Source: Pseudomonadota bacterium
GTDB taxonomy: Bacteria > Pseudomonadota > Gammaproteobacteria > Xanthomonadales > Xanthomonadaceae
Assembly: GCA_018242425.1 (NCBI GenBank)
Contig: JAFEBX010000003.1
Span: 434,001-498,000 of the forward strand
Reading direction: 5' to 3'
DNA: 64,000 bases
In this document: piece after piece, positions 45,392 through 57,262 of the stretch
How positions within the stretch are numbered: position 1 is the stretch's first letter
Layout of the letters: every line of letters starts with the position of its first letter
The notes under the pieces: model-generated
The model's database searches: none
Told to the model about the DNA's origin: nothing
What the model saw: the letters and a program-made list of their open reading frames with translations, nothing else
Program-made: the position numbers and the translations under genes

Positions 45392-45937
45392 TTATACCCG
45401 CGCCGGAATCTCGCGCCACTCCCCCGGCTGCAATCCATCCAGCTGCCAGCGCCCGATGGCATGGCGCACCAGCCGCAACGTCGGCAAACCGACGGCCGCC
45501 GTCATTCGTCGCACCTGGCGATTGCGCCCTTCATGGATACCGAGGTCGAGCCAGGCATCGGGCACCGACTTGCGCACCCGGATCGGCGGATCGCGCGGCC
45601 ACAATGATGGCGGATCGATGCCCAGGACATCAGCCGGCAGCGTCATCCCGTCATTGAGCTGCACCCCTGCGCGCAGGCGCTGCAGCTGTGCCGCCTCGGG
45701 ATCGCCTTCCACCTGCACCCAATAGCGTTTGCCCAGCGTATGGCGGGGATGGGTGATGGTGTGCGCGAGCGCGCCGTCGTCGGTCAACAGCAGCAGGCCT
45801 TCGCTGTCGTGGTCGAGTCGCCCGGCGGCATAGACCCGGGGTGGCAGTCCGAACATCGCCAGCGTCGGTCGTGGCGGCGTACTGCGATCGGTGAACTGGC
45901 AAAGCACGCCATACGGCTTGTTGAATGCGATGAGCAT
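45392..45937 (-). CDS. rluE: RluE-like 23S rRNA pseudouridine synthase
   Basis: Pseudouridine synthase of the RsuA/RluB-E-F family, 181 aa, lacking an S4 domain as in RluE, which modifies U2457 of 23S rRNA. Catalytic Asp is in YAAGRLDHDSEGLLLLTDDG; HTLGKRYWVQVEG and the C-terminal IHEGRNRQVRRMTAAVGLPTLRLVR are family motifs. ATG 45937 preferred; a GTG four codons upstream is possible. It lies upstream of the receiver-kinase gene but separated by its own promoter candidate, and is divergent from the MHYT gene. Confidence 0.9.
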   Translation of the reverse strand: MLIAFNKPYGVLCQFTDRSTPPRPTLAMFGLPPRVYAAGRLDHDSEGLLLLTDDGALAHTITHPRHTLGKRYWVQVEGDPEAAQLQRLRAGVQLNDGMTLPADVLGIDPPSLWPRDPPIRVRKSVPDAWLDLGIHEGRNRQVRRMTAAVGLPTLRLVRHAIGRWQLDGLQPGEWREIPARV

Positions 45938-45999
45938 CGCGATTTGCACTGCGACGGCATGCGCAGTCGTTTGAATGGGGCAAGTCCCACCATACCTGA

Positions 46000-46053
46000 T
46001 TGCGTATTAGTGAACTGTTCAGTACATTCCGTTCACTCGTTCATTCGTTCAGC
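46000..46053 (+). promoter_or_regulatory. MHYT gene promoter with dyad in the spacer and tandem CGTTCA repeats
   Basis: TTGCGT (46000-46005) and TACATT (46023-46028) have a 17-base spacer. The dyad TGAAC-T-GTTCA (46011-46021; extended arms TAxTGAAC/GTTCAxTA at 46008-46024) fills the spacer. Downstream, CGTTCA recurs three times at 8-base steps (about 46030-46051) in the leader. The layout suggests a regulated promoter. Confidence 0.5.
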
Positions 46054-46118
46054 TTTGCGAAACTCGCTGGAAGTACTTCCACGTTGCCTCCGCCATGAAC
46101 GGGGAAAGGGGAAACACC

Positions 46119-46868
46119 ATGCATGACCACGCGATCCAGTGCACCCAGGATCCTTTGCTTGTCGCCTTGTCCTACCTGGTTTCGGTACTCGGTTCGTTCA
46201 CCGCATTGCAGCTGGCGGTGTCGATCCCGGTCGCACGCAACACCGGACAGCGCCTGCAGTCGATCCTCGGCGCGGCGGCGGCGCTCGGCATCGGGGCCAT
46301 CTGGGCCATGCACTTCATCGCCATGCTCGCCTGCAAGATGGACATGCAGGTCACCTACGACCTGCCGCTGACCGTGTTGTCGGCAATCATCGGACTGGCC
46401 GCGGTCGCGGCCGGCCTCGCCATCGTCGGGACCGGCCAATTCAACATGGGCAAGCTGGCGCTGGCCGGCATCCTGACCGGCCTCGGCGTGGCCGGCATGC
46501 ATTACACCGGCATGGCGGCGATGCGCATGCCCGCGGAAATCAGCTACGACGACACCCTGGTCATCGCGTCGGTGGCGGTTGCGATCGTCGCGTCCTGCGT
46601 GGCGTTGTGGCTGGCCTTCAATCTTCGCGGTTGGGTTCGGATGCTGGGTAGCGCGCTGATGATGGCTGTCGCCGTCTGCGGCATGCACTACACCGGCATG
46701 GCAGCGGCGAAGTTCATACCGGTCGTCGACGCCGACATCGCGTCCACCGGCATACTCGGTGGCGCATGGCTCGGCATGGGCGTCTTCGCGATCGCGACGG
46801 TCCTGCTCTCCGCGACCCTGGTCATCACGATACTGCGCCGGCAGAAGCGCGCCGATATCGCGGCCTGA
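46119..46868 (+). CDS. Stand-alone MHYT-domain membrane sensor
   Basis: 249 aa, seven predicted membrane helices. The MHYT signature appears three times: AMHFIAM, GMHYTGMAAM and GMHYTGMAAAKF, the proposed copper/gas-binding His-Met sites. In other proteins this module is attached to GGDEF, EAL or kinase domains. Here no output domain follows; the chain ends with a basic tail RRQKRADIAA. It may act as a partner subunit or be a simple oxygen, CO or NO sensor. ATG 46119 has AGGGGA 7 bases upstream; an ATG at 46095 has none. Promoter with a dyad upstream. Confidence 0.87.
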   Translation: MHDHAIQCTQDPLLVALSYLVSVLGSFTALQLAVSIPVARNTGQRLQSILGAAAALGIGAIWAMHFIAMLACKMDMQVTYDLPLTVLSAIIGLAAVAAGLAIVGTGQFNMGKLALAGILTGLGVAGMHYTGMAAMRMPAEISYDDTLVIASVAVAIVASCVALWLAFNLRGWVRMLGSALMMAVAVCGMHYTGMAAAKFIPVVDADIASTGILGGAWLGMGVFAIATVLLSATLVITILRRQKRADIAA

Positions 46869-46877
46869 AATTTCAAA

Positions 46878-47801
46878 TCAACGATGCAGGAAACGGGGTG
46901 GCAACGGCAGCCCGGCGAAGCTGCGCTTATCCTCGCGTACCTGTTGATGCAGCCACTCGCGAAACACCTGCAGGCCGCGATGCGGCGTCGAACGCGACGG
47001 ATACACCAGATAGTGCGCATAGCTGGCCTTGACCGGCTCCGCCATCAACGCAACCAGTTGTCCGGACGCCAGCATCAGGTGCGCGCGCGTCAATCGCCCC
47101 AGGCCTACGCCGACGCCATCGCGTGCCGCGCGGTTCTGCGCTTCGGAATCGTTGAACGTTGCAACATAGCGCTTGACCGGCGCCAGGCCGTGATGCGCGA
47201 ACCAGTGGTTCCACTCGTCATCGGGATCACCGAGCAGCGGCCAGTCACGCAATGATTCCGGCGTGGGCAGGCCGCCGTGGCGATCGATCAGATCCGGGCT
47301 CGCCACCGGCACCAGCCATTCGTCCATCAGCGGCTCGACCTGCAGGCCCTGCCAGCCACCATCGCCGATGCGCAGGGCGACATCGATATGCGTGTCACGG
47401 TTGAAATCGACCAGTGCCGAATCCGACAGCACGCTCAACTCGAGTTCGGGATGGTCGGCGAGGAAACGACCCAGCCGCGGAACCAGCCACGCCGATGTCA
47501 TCGATGGCGTCACGCTCACGGTCAGGACGTCGTCGTGGCGAGCGGCATACGGGCGCAGCGCCGATTCGATGCCGTCGTAGTGCGGACCGAGACGTTCCAG
47601 CAGGCGCCGGCCATCTTCGGTCAGGCTGATCCCGCGGGCGCCGCGCACGAACAGGGTGAGGTTGAGGCGGGCCTCCAGCGTCTTGATCTGGTGGCTGAGC
47701 GCACTCACCGTCAGGTGCAGGGAGTCAGCCGCACGCGACAGGTTGCCGGTCCGGGCGGCGGCGATGAAACCGGGCAGGGCATGCAGGGGCAGGCGACTCA
47801 T
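46878..47801 (-). CDS. LysR-family transcriptional regulator (GcvA-like)
   Basis: 307 aa with N-terminal winged helix-turn-helix (LPLHALPGFIAAARTGNLSRAADSLHLTVSALSHQIKTLE) and a periplasmic-binding-protein-like effector domain. The HTH and the short N-terminus resemble the GcvA group. It ends 9 bases from the MHYT gene (convergent) and is divergent from the 85-aa gene, with a T-N11-A LysR box next to its own start. An upstream TTG (47819) would place that box inside the coding region. Effector and targets are unknown; the neighbouring 85-aa and reductase genes are the first candidates. Confidence 0.9.
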   Translation of the reverse strand: MSRLPLHALPGFIAAARTGNLSRAADSLHLTVSALSHQIKTLEARLNLTLFVRGARGISLTEDGRRLLERLGPHYDGIESALRPYAARHDDVLTVSVTPSMTSAWLVPRLGRFLADHPELELSVLSDSALVDFNRDTHIDVALRIGDGGWQGLQVEPLMDEWLVPVASPDLIDRHGGLPTPESLRDWPLLGDPDDEWNHWFAHHGLAPVKRYVATFNDSEAQNRAARDGVGVGLGRLTRAHLMLASGQLVALMAEPVKASYAHYLVYPSRSTPHRGLQVFREWLHQQVREDKRSFAGLPLPPRFLHR

Positions 47802-47804
47802 GAT

Positions 47805-47819
47805 TTGAATGAAATTCAA
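47805..47819. promoter_or_regulatory. LysR-type operator box
   Basis: Perfect dyad TTGAAT-GAA-ATTCAA, containing T-N11-A (47806-47818), the LysR consensus. It is 3 bases upstream of the LysR ATG and within the 115-base region shared with the divergent 85-aa gene, which fits autoregulation plus control of the neighbour. Confidence 0.6.
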
Positions 47820-47883
47820 GTCTGGCTTGCAAAATGATCGCTGGTTCGCGTCATGACCAGCACTTATCTTCTACCGCATTCAA

Positions 47884-47900
47884 CGGGTGGGCGCCACCCG
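47884..47900 (+). promoter_or_regulatory. Hairpin in the leader of the 85-aa gene
   Basis: CGGGTGG-GCG-CCACCCG is a perfect 7-bp stem with a three-base loop, ending 4 bases before the GGGAGAGG ribosome site. It could affect translation of the small gene or be part of a regulator site. Confidence 0.35.
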
Positions 47901-47916
47901 GACATGGGAGAGGATC

Positions 47917-48174
47917 ATGAAAATCTTCAGGGAAATGTTGTTCCTGGAAGGCTATTCCAGCCGGCCTCAGGATCTGGTCGATGCACGCGACTGCAATGAT
48001 GGCCAGCCCCGGCAGCAGGCGCGGGCAGACCGATCGCTGCTGAAAACGTTGTGGCTGCTGGGCGGCAGGCCGATGCACCGCGGGCACAACTTCGATCTCG
48101 ACGAGGAGACCGAATACACCGCGTTGCCATCATCGGCGACAGCCACTTGCACGACCGGATGCAAGGCAGGCTGA
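47917..48174 (+). CDS. Small protein of unknown function (85 aa)
   Basis: Starts at an ATG with a strong GGGAGAGG site; no family recognised. The N-terminus (KIFREMLFLEGYSS) is hydrophobic with aromatic residues but too short for a clear signal peptide. The middle is polar and basic, with NFDLDEETEYTALPS near the end and two Cys in the last six residues (TCTTGCKAG). Codon composition is less biased than in its neighbours. It is divergent from the LysR gene and 7 bases upstream of the reductase gene, so both probably share a LysR-controlled promoter. A real gene is likely but not certain. Confidence 0.55.
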   Translation: MKIFREMLFLEGYSSRPQDLVDARDCNDGQPRQQARADRSLLKTLWLLGGRPMHRGHNFDLDEETEYTALPSSATATCTTGCKAG

Positions 48175-48181
48175 ACGGATA

Positions 48182-51144
<2,963 letters not shown>

Positions 51145-51152
51145 TCACGAAG

Positions 51153-51644
51153 TCACTTGACCTCGAACTCCTTGGTCTGGACCACCGCGCCATCAAGCGA
51201 GATTTCGACCTTGTACTTGCCGGTCGGCAGGCCGTTCGCCATCTTCAGGAAGAAATCGGTGGTGCCCGGACCGCTGAAGTTCACTTCCTTGGTTTCTTCG
51301 CCAGCCTTCACCTGGGTGCCGGCCTTGTCGTAATGCCATGTGGCGGTCAGCTTGCCCGGCACGGTGGCGGCGGGATCGCTGGTCGCGGTGCCGACCGAGG
51401 CGTAGACGGTGTCCTTCGGCTTGAAGGTGGTGGCCGGAGCGGTCACCTTGAAATCGGCGCCAACGGCGCTGCCGAGATCAACCGAAGCAACCGAAGCGGT
51501 CGCGGCTGCCGGAGCAGGCGTCGGGGCCGGCGTGGCGGCGGCGGGCGGTGCCGGCGGCGCTTCTTCCTTCTTCTTGCAACCGACGACGGCGACGCTGGCG
51601 ATCAGCGCAGCGGACAGGACCAACGGAAGACGGGTCTGTTTCAT
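51153..51644 (-). CDS. Lipoprotein with Ala/Pro-rich linker and beta domain
   Basis: 163 aa. Lipobox VVGC puts the lipid on Cys23, followed by KKKEE, an Ala/Pro-rich linker (28-50) and a beta-rich domain (about 55-163) of immunoglobulin-like appearance (FKVTAPATTFKPKDTVYASV, KYKVEISLDGAVVQTKEFEV). Function unknown; the domain may be a carrier or binding module at the membrane. GAGA about 10 bases upstream of the ATG. It stands between the LysM gene and its own terminator. Confidence 0.8.
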   Translation of the reverse strand: MKQTRLPLVLSAALIASVAVVGCKKKEEAPPAPPAAATPAPTPAPAAATASVASVDLGSAVGADFKVTAPATTFKPKDTVYASVGTATSDPAATVPGKLTATWHYDKAGTQVKAGEETKEVNFSGPGTTDFFLKMANGLPTGKYKVEISLDGAVVQTKEFEVK

Positions 51645-51688
51645 GGATTCGTTCTCTCGAAATTGGGTGAGGGACGCGCGCGCCGGAA

Positions 51689-51955
51689 TTATTCGGCAGC
51701 CGGAATCTTGAGGATCTGGCCCGGCTTGATCTTGTCGGGATTGTCGAGAATGTCGCGATTGGCCTCGAAGATCACGTTGTACTTGTTGGCGTGGCCATAG
51801 AACTGCTTGGCGATCGCCGACAGCGTGTCGCCCGACTGGACGGTATACGTCTGATCGCCCGCGCCGCCACCGCCATCGGTGGACTGTTCGGTGGAGAAGG
51901 AACCAGTCTGCGCATCTTTGAACAACGGATCGACGTTTTCTTCGTTACCGCTCAT
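51689..51955 (-). CDS. Small LysM-domain protein
   Basis: 88 aa: a polar Gly/Ser-rich N-terminus (1-33) and a single LysM domain (about 36-86; [32 protein letters not shown]). LysM binds the glycan of peptidoglycan. No signal peptide is visible, as in the cytoplasmic LysM protein YgaU/Kbp of E. coli, which binds K+. The absence of a BON domain makes it shorter than Kbp. GGGAG precedes the ATG. It is 44 bases upstream of the lipoprotein gene. Confidence 0.85.
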   Translation of the reverse strand: MSGNEENVDPLFKDAQTGSFSTEQSTDGGGGAGDQTYTVQSGDTLSAIAKQFYGHANKYNVIFEANRDILDNPDKIKPGQILKIPAAE

Positions 51956-52046
51956 GTTGGACTCCCAGGACCTTGGATTGGATAAGGCCCGGTGACCATG
52001 CCACGGCGGATGTTAAGGCGTCATCACGTCCGTATTCATTTCCGCG

Positions 52047-52859
52047 TCACTGTCGTGGCGTTCTCCACACTTCCGGCAATTCGCTGCCCGGAAGTGCTCT
52101 AACGGGATTGATGTCCAAGCCGCCACGGCGGGTATAGCGCGCCTCCACCGACAATGCGCGCGGATGGCACCGCGCCAGCACGTCGACGAAGATGCGCTCC
52201 ACGCACTGTTCGTGGAATTCGCGCTGGTCGCGGAATCCGACGACGTAACGCAGCAAGCCTTCGCGATCGATGCGCGGACCGCTGTAACGAACCAGCAACG
52301 TCGCCCAGTCGGGTTGTCCGGTCACCGGGCAGTTCGATTTCAGCAGATGGGAGACCAGGGTTTCCTCGACGTCATCGCCGCTGCCGGCCAGCAATGACGG
52401 ATCGGGCGGACCGTAGTTGTCGATGGCGACATCGAGTCCGTCGATGCAAACGCCGCCGTCGTCTTCGTGCATTGGCGGCAGGCCGAAATGCATGCGCACC
52501 GGTGCACCGGCGGCCGTCGACAGGTCGCGCTCGATGATGGCGCGCAATTCGTCGGGCGAAGCGACGCGATGGGCATTGAAGGAGTTGAGATAGAGCTTGA
52601 ACGATTTCGATTCGACCAGGTTCGGCGACGTCGCCGGCACTTCGAATACGGCGGTCGCCACCTGCGGCTTGCCGCGACCATCGAGCCAGCCCAGTTCATA
52701 ACCCTGCCAGCGATCATGGCCGATGAAGGGCAATGCATCGGCGCGGATGCCGAGTTCGTCGCGGCCCTGCGCGCGCGGGATCGGGAACAGCAGCGACGGG
52801 TCGTAATGCTGCGGATAGGCGACCTCGCGGCCGAGCAGGCTGTCTTCTGGCGTGTGCAT
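52047..52859 (-). CDS. queF: NADPH-dependent 7-cyano-7-deazaguanine reductase
   Basis: Reduces preQ0 to preQ1 in queuosine synthesis for tRNA wobble modification. 270 aa, long YqcD-type QueF made of two T-fold halves. Motif [11 protein letters not shown] (83-93) binds substrate. Catalytic Cys177 is in [16 protein letters not shown] with Asp184, and FHEQC contains the second-half ligand. A GATAAT hexamer lies 7 bases before the ATG and there is no ribosome site, so the message is probably leaderless. An upstream in-frame extension is rejected because it includes that hexamer. Divergent from the Kef-type gene. Confidence 0.94.
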   Translation of the reverse strand: MHTPEDSLLGREVAYPQHYDPSLLFPIPRAQGRDELGIRADALPFIGHDRWQGYELGWLDGRGKPQVATAVFEVPATSPNLVESKSFKLYLNSFNAHRVASPDELRAIIERDLSTAAGAPVRMHFGLPPMHEDDGGVCIDGLDVAIDNYGPPDPSLLAGSGDDVEETLVSHLLKSNCPVTGQPDWATLLVRYSGPRIDREGLLRYVVGFRDQREFHEQCVERIFVDVLARCHPRALSVEARYTRRGGLDINPVRALPGSELPEVWRTPRQ

Positions 52860-52866
52860 GGGGGGA

Positions 52867-52872
52867 ATTATC
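52867..52872 (-). promoter_or_regulatory. -10 element of queF
   Basis: GATAAT (52872 to 52867) with a 7-base gap of mostly C to the queF ATG. On the plus strand CATAAT (52894-52899) is a -10 candidate for the divergent antiporter gene, 16 bases before its ATG, and here a GGAGG site is present. Confidence 0.5.
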
Positions 52873-52915
52873 GCCCGTCTCGCGTTCACGCCGCATAATG
52901 CCCAACGGAGGTCCC

Positions 52916-54754
52916 ATGCCTGATAGCGGTCTGCAACTCGCCCTCGTCTTCCTGCTGGCCGCGGTCGTCGCGGTGCCGGTGTTCAAGCGTTTCGGCCTGG
53001 GCGCGGTGCTCGGCTACCTCGCCGCCGGCGTGTTGCTGGGACCGCATGCGCTGAAGGTGGTGTCGGATCCCGAGCGCGTGCTCACCGCCAGCGAAATCGG
53101 CGTGGTGATGATGCTGTTCGTGATCGGCCTCGAGCTGTCGCTGCCGCGATTGAAGGTGATGCGCGGCGCGGTGTTCGGCGTCGGCGCGCTGCAGGTCGCG
53201 TTGACCGGCCTTGCGCTGGGTGCAGTCTGCCTGTTCCGCGGATCCGGCTTCAACGCCGCACTGGTGATCGGCGTCGCGCTGGCACTGTCATCGACCGCCG
53301 TCGGCCTGCAGTTGCTGTCGGAGCGCGGCGAGATCGGCAGCGACCACGGCCGCCTCGCTTTCGCGATCCTGCTGTTCCAAGACATCGCGGCGATCCCGTT
53401 GCTGGCCGCCATCCCCCTGCTCGGCAACGTCCAGCATGCGGATGTCTCGCCATGGCTGGCTTCGGGCAAGGCGATCGGTGCGATCGCGATCCTGCTGCTG
53501 GGCGGTCGCCTGCTGCTGCGCCAGCTGTTCAAGATCGTGGCGCGCACCGGCATGCCGGAAGTGTTCACCGCCGCGGCCTTGCTGGTCGTGCTCGGCAGCG
53601 CGTGGTTCCTCGAACTCGCGGGCCTGAGCGCCGGCCTGGGCGCCTTCATCGCCGGCGTGATCCTCGCCGATTCCGAATTCCGCCACGAACTGGAATCGCA
53701 GATCCAGCCATTCGAAGGCCTGCTGCTCGGCCTGTTCTTCATGGCCGTCGGCATGAGCATCGACCTGCGCGAAGTCGCCTCGCACCCGGCGTTGATCGCC
53801 TCGGGCGTCGCCATCCTGATGGCGGTGAAGTTCATCCTCCTGTTCGCGATCGGACGCGCTCCCGGGAAACTCGACACGCGTGGCGCATTGCTGCTGGCAT
53901 CGGTGCTTTCGCTGGGTGGTGAATTCGCCTTCGTGGTGTTCAACGAAGCCCAGCGCATGCGCCTGCTGCCATCGGAATTCCGCGACCAGCTGACCGCGAT
54001 CGTCGGCCTGTCGATGGCGGTGACGCCGTTGCTGGTGATTGGCGTGAGCAGGCTGGTGGGGCGCAAGCGCAAGAAGAAGGACGATCGTCCGTTCGACGAA
54101 ATCCCCGACGACCAGCCGCAGGTGATGATCGCTGGCTTCGGTCGCTTTGGCCAGATCGTCGCGCGCCTGCTGTTCACCCAGAAGGTGCGGTTCGTCGCCA
54201 TCGATTCCGATGTCGAGCAGGTCGAATTCTTCCGCCGCTTCGGCAACCCGATTTATTACGGCGACCCCACCAAGCCGGAGCTGCTGCGTTCCGCCGGTGC
54301 CGAGCACGTACGCCTGTTCGTGGTCGCGATGGGCAGCGTGGAGGACAGCCTGCGCACGGTGCGGTTGATCCGCCGCTTCAGTCCGAACGCCAAGATCCTT
54401 GCTCGCGCCCGCGATCGCCGCCATGCCTGGCAGCTGATGGATTTCGGAGTGACGCCGATCCGCGAAACGTTCTTCTCGGCGCTGAAGACCGGACGCGAAG
54501 CATTGATCGCCCTCGGTTTCCCGCCGGAGATCGCCGACGACCGCATGCGCCGCTTCAAGGAAGCCGACGAACGCATGCTCTCCGCGCAGCATCTCGTCTA
54601 CGACGACGAGGAAGCCTTGAAGCAGACCTCGGCCCAAGCGCGCAAGGAACTGGAACAGCTGTTCGCCGCCGACCAGGGCGAGGGCTTGCTCGGATCGGTG
54701 GTGCGCGAAGACGTGGCGTTGCCTGAAGTGACCTCGGAAGGGCAGCCGGACTAG
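52916..54754 (+). CDS. kefB: Kef-type glutathione-regulated K+/H+ antiporter
   Basis: CPA2 antiporter of 612 aa (KefB 601, KefC 620). About 12-13 helices span 1-385, including [22 protein letters not shown] and [18 protein letters not shown]. The RCK/TrkA_N domain begins near 400 ([18 protein letters not shown], GxGxxG motif), and a polar coiled tail follows. Members are held closed by glutathione and opened by its adducts to acidify the cell during electrophile stress. Whether this one is KefB or KefC cannot be told, and no kefF/kefG is adjacent. Strong GGAGG site supports this ATG; an earlier ATG 52898 is unlikely. It overlaps the convergent stop in CTAG. Confidence 0.86.
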   Translation: MPDSGLQLALVFLLAAVVAVPVFKRFGLGAVLGYLAAGVLLGPHALKVVSDPERVLTASEIGVVMMLFVIGLELSLPRLKVMRGAVFGVGALQVALTGLALGAVCLFRGSGFNAALVIGVALALSSTAVGLQLLSERGEIGSDHGRLAFAILLFQDIAAIPLLAAIPLLGNVQHADVSPWLASGKAIGAIAILLLGGRLLLRQLFKIVARTGMPEVFTAAALLVVLGSAWFLELAGLSAGLGAFIAGVILADSEFRHELESQIQPFEGLLLGLFFMAVGMSIDLREVASHPALIASGVAILMAVKFILLFAIGRAPGKLDTRGALLLASVLSLGGEFAFVVFNEAQRMRLLPSEFRDQLTAIVGLSMAVTPLLVIGVSRLVGRKRKKKDDRPFDEIPDDQPQVMIAGFGRFGQIVARLLFTQKVRFVAIDSDVEQVEFFRRFGNPIYYGDPTKPELLRSAGAEHVRLFVVAMGSVEDSLRTVRLIRRFSPNAKILARARDRRHAWQLMDFGVTPIRETFFSALKTGREALIALGFPPEIADDRMRRFKEADERMLSAQHLVYDDEEALKQTSAQARKELEQLFAADQGEGLLGSVVREDVALPEVTSEGQPD

Positions 54755-55470
54755 CGTTGCAGGTCGAAGACAACCTGGACGTTTTCGTTGAATTCGATGG
54801 TGGGCGCGAGATATTGGCCCGTTGACACTGCCCCGGGGGCATTCAGGGCGGTCGCGGTCACGGTCACCGTTCCCAATTCCCGGCCATAGCGATTCACCAT
54901 CGACGAACCGACGCTGTTGATGCTGTAGATCCTGCCCAGCGTCGCGCCATACGCCACCGCAAGCTCGGTTGCGCGTTCGCGGCTCTGGGCCGCGGCCTTG
55001 CGCCGCGCTTCCTGGCGCAGCGCATCCTCGCGACTGGACTCGAAATTGACCGAATCGATCCGGTTCATGCCGGCAGCAAGCCCGCTATCCATCAGTGCGT
55101 TGAGTTTGGAAACATCGCGCAACTGCACGCTGACATTGCGCGAGCCGCGGAATCCACGCGACACCTTGCGGTCATTCTCCCAGTCGTAATCCTCGTTCAC
55201 GGAAATCGCCGAAGCCGAGACGTCCGTTTCAGCGATCCTGTTGCGCTTCAACACTTCGAGATAGCCGTTCACCGCGGCATCGACCGCCCGTTTCGCGTTC
55301 GCGGCAACCGGATCGCGTTTCGACACCGACAGCACGATGCGCACCATGTCCGGTGCGACCGACACCTTGCCCTCGCCGCTCGCCACCACGTGCGGGCCAT
55401 CCGGCAACGGCGTGCCGGCATTCACCGCGCCGGCCACTGCCAGCAGTCCGGCCATCGCGATCATGCGCAT
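54751..55470 (-). CDS. SIMPL-domain periplasmic protein
   Basis: 239 aa with a signal peptide (IAMAGLLAVAGAVNAG, cleavage near 18) and a SIMPL domain (PHVVASGEGKVSVAPDMVRIVLSV, RNVSVQLRDVSKLNALMDSGL, ALRQEARRKAAAQSRERATELA). SIMPL proteins are related to YggE (E. coli, oxidative stress) and form periplasmic oligomers; biochemical role unknown. GGGGGAGA precedes the ATG by 7 bases. The stop shares CTAG with the convergent antiporter gene. Confidence 0.88.
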   Translation of the reverse strand: MRMIAMAGLLAVAGAVNAGTPLPDGPHVVASGEGKVSVAPDMVRIVLSVSKRDPVAANAKRAVDAAVNGYLEVLKRNRIAETDVSASAISVNEDYDWENDRKVSRGFRGSRNVSVQLRDVSKLNALMDSGLAAGMNRIDSVNFESSREDALRQEARRKAAAQSRERATELAVAYGATLGRIYSINSVGSSMVNRYGRELGTVTVTATALNAPGAVSTGQYLAPTIEFNENVQVVFDLQR

Positions 55471-55505
55471 CGATTTCTCCCCCGGGATGTTTGCCCGATC
55501 CTACC

Positions 55506-56615
55506 TCAGCCGAGGTGGTGCTGGCCCAGGTATTCCGTACTCTGCATTTCGATCAGACGCGAGGTGGTGCGTTCGAACATCGCGGCCAGGCGCGTGCCGC
55601 GATACAGCTCGACCGGAATCGCATCCGCCGTGCACACCAGCTTGACGCGGCGATCGTAGAACTCGTCGATGGCATTGATGAAGCGACGCGCCGGATCGTC
55701 ATTGTTTCCATCGAACACCGGAATGCCGCCGACCAGCACCGCGTGGAACTCCTGCGCGATCTCGATATAGTCGCTGGTACCGCGCGGCCCATCGCACAGC
55801 GCGGCGAAATCGAACCAGGCCAGGCCCTTGCTGCGTGCACGCACCGGAATGCGCCGGCCTTCGATGGTGAGTCCGGCGTCGCGATGGGCATCGTCGCCAC
55901 CGAGTTCGTGCCAGCGCTGTTGCAGCCACGCATCCGACTGCGCGTCCAGCGGCGCGCGATACACCGGCGAACGCGTCAGCGCGCGCAGGCGGTAATCCGT
56001 TTCGCTGGGGATCTCCAGCACCCGGCAATGCTGTTCCAGCAAATCGATCGCCGGCAGGAAACTCGCGCGCTGCAGGCCGTCACGGTAGAGATTGACCGGC
56101 GCGGTGTTGGATGTCGTCACCAGTGTCACGCCACCGTCGAACAGGCCACGCAGCAGGCGCGACAACAGCATCGCATCGCCGATGTCGGTGACGACGAATT
56201 CGTCGAGCACCAGCACCTGCAACGTCTCGCGCCACTCGCGCGCGATGGTGGTGAGCGGATCGGCCTCGCCGGCATGGACGCGCAGGCGTGCGTGCAGCTC
56301 GCGCATGAAGCGATGGAAGTGCGTGCGCTGCTTGCGCGCGATCGGCAGGCCGTCGTAGAACAGGTCGACCAGGAACGTCTTGCCGCGGCCGACGCCGCCC
56401 CACAGGTACAGGCCGGGCACTTCACGCGCTACGTTATCGCCGCCGAACAGTCGCGAGAACAGGCCAGAGGCCCGCGCCGGTCCTGCCACCAGTTCGCGAT
56501 GGATGCGATCGAGCTCGACCAGGACTTCGCGCTGGGCGGGATCATCCTGCCAATCCCCACGGGCCACGCCTTCGGCGTAGCGCTGGCTCGGCAATGGCGA
56601 GGTTTCCGCGCTCAT
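55506..56615 (-). CDS. zapE: Cell division protein ZapE (AFG1-like ATPase)
   Basis: 369 aa AFG1/YhcM AAA+ ATPase; E. coli ZapE associates with the Z-ring late in division. Walker A GGVGRGKT (73-80), Walker B in LVLDEFVVTDIGD, sensor region TTSNTAPVNLYRDGLQR and C-terminal DRRVKLVCTADAIP. The ATG overlaps the stop of the hydrolase gene (ATGA at 56612-56615). Ahead of it lie an alpha/beta hydrolase and a cytochrome c5, all on one strand and with no gap, so a shared operon is probable. Confidence 0.92.
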   Translation of the reverse strand: MSAETSPLPSQRYAEGVARGDWQDDPAQREVLVELDRIHRELVAGPARASGLFSRLFGGDNVAREVPGLYLWGGVGRGKTFLVDLFYDGLPIARKQRTHFHRFMRELHARLRVHAGEADPLTTIAREWRETLQVLVLDEFVVTDIGDAMLLSRLLRGLFDGGVTLVTTSNTAPVNLYRDGLQRASFLPAIDLLEQHCRVLEIPSETDYRLRALTRSPVYRAPLDAQSDAWLQQRWHELGGDDAHRDAGLTIEGRRIPVRARSKGLAWFDFAALCDGPRGTSDYIEIAQEFHAVLVGGIPVFDGNNDDPARRFINAIDEFYDRRVKLVCTADAIPVELYRGTRLAAMFERTTSRLIEMQSTEYLGQHHLG

Positions 56616-57262
56616 GCCACCGGCGGAAGCACCGGTTGTGCCCAGTGCTGGATCACCTGGCGCAGGTCGATCAGCTTGCGATGGAAGAAATGCGAGGTTT
56701 CGGGCATGCGCACCAGCGTCGGCGGTTGCGGCAATGCATCGATCCAGTCGAACACCGCCTTGGGTTCGACGATCTCGTCGGCTTCGCCCATCACCACCAG
56801 CCACGGCACCTGCGGCAATTCGATCTGGCTGAAATCCCAGCCGCGACCAGTCACCGGCGGCGCGATCGAGATCACGGCGGCGGCGCGCAGTTCGACCGCG
56901 TTCTTCAGCGTCACGTAGGAACCGAAGCTGAAACCCGCCAGCCACAGGGCATCGTCGGGGCGCTCGGCGCGCAACCACGCCGCCACTGCGCGCAGGTCAT
57001 CGCTTTCGCCGACGCCATGGTCGAATTCGCCGGCGCTGTTGCCGGTGCCGCGGGTATTGAAACGGAGTGTGGTGATGCCGAGCTCGCGCAGCGTGCGCGC
57101 GACCGTCGTCACCACCTTGTTGTCCATGGTGCCGCCATCGGTCGGCAGCGGATGGCAGACGATCGCGCAACCGGCGCGGCGGACGACGCCGGCATCGGGG
57201 AATTCGAGCCTGGCTTCCAGTACGCCAGCCGGGCCCTGCAACTGCAGGGCGGCGTCGGCCAC
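56612..57262 (-). CDS. Alpha/beta hydrolase of the dienelactone-hydrolase-like group
   Basis: 216 aa from a GTG directly following the cytochrome stop. HPLPTDGGTMDNKVV carries the conserved HP motif with oxyanion residues, TLRFNTRGTGNSAGEFDHG resembles the family's RGxG loop. Nucleophile Ser is in LAGFSFGSYV, with acid Asp in GEADEIVEP and base His in PETSHFFHRKL. Similar to short bacterial hydrolases of unknown substrate often encoded beside zapE. It shares an ATGA overlap with zapE. Confidence 0.86.
   Translation of the reverse strand: MADAALQLQGPAGVLEARLEFPDAGVVRRAGCAIVCHPLPTDGGTMDNKVVTTVARTLRELGITTLRFNTRGTGNSAGEFDHGVGESDDLRAVAAWLRAERPDDALWLAGFSFGSYVTLKNAVELRAAAVISIAPPVTGRGWDFSQIELPQVPWLVVMGEADEIVEPKAVFDWIDALPQPPTLVRMPETSHFFHRKLIDLRQVIQHWAQPVLPPVA

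Noticed and set aside
45267..45419. N-terminal extension of the receiver-kinase protein to an upstream ATG
   Set aside because: It would translate through the -10 element and direct repeats; the GTG gives the normal receiver N-terminus and has a ribosome site.
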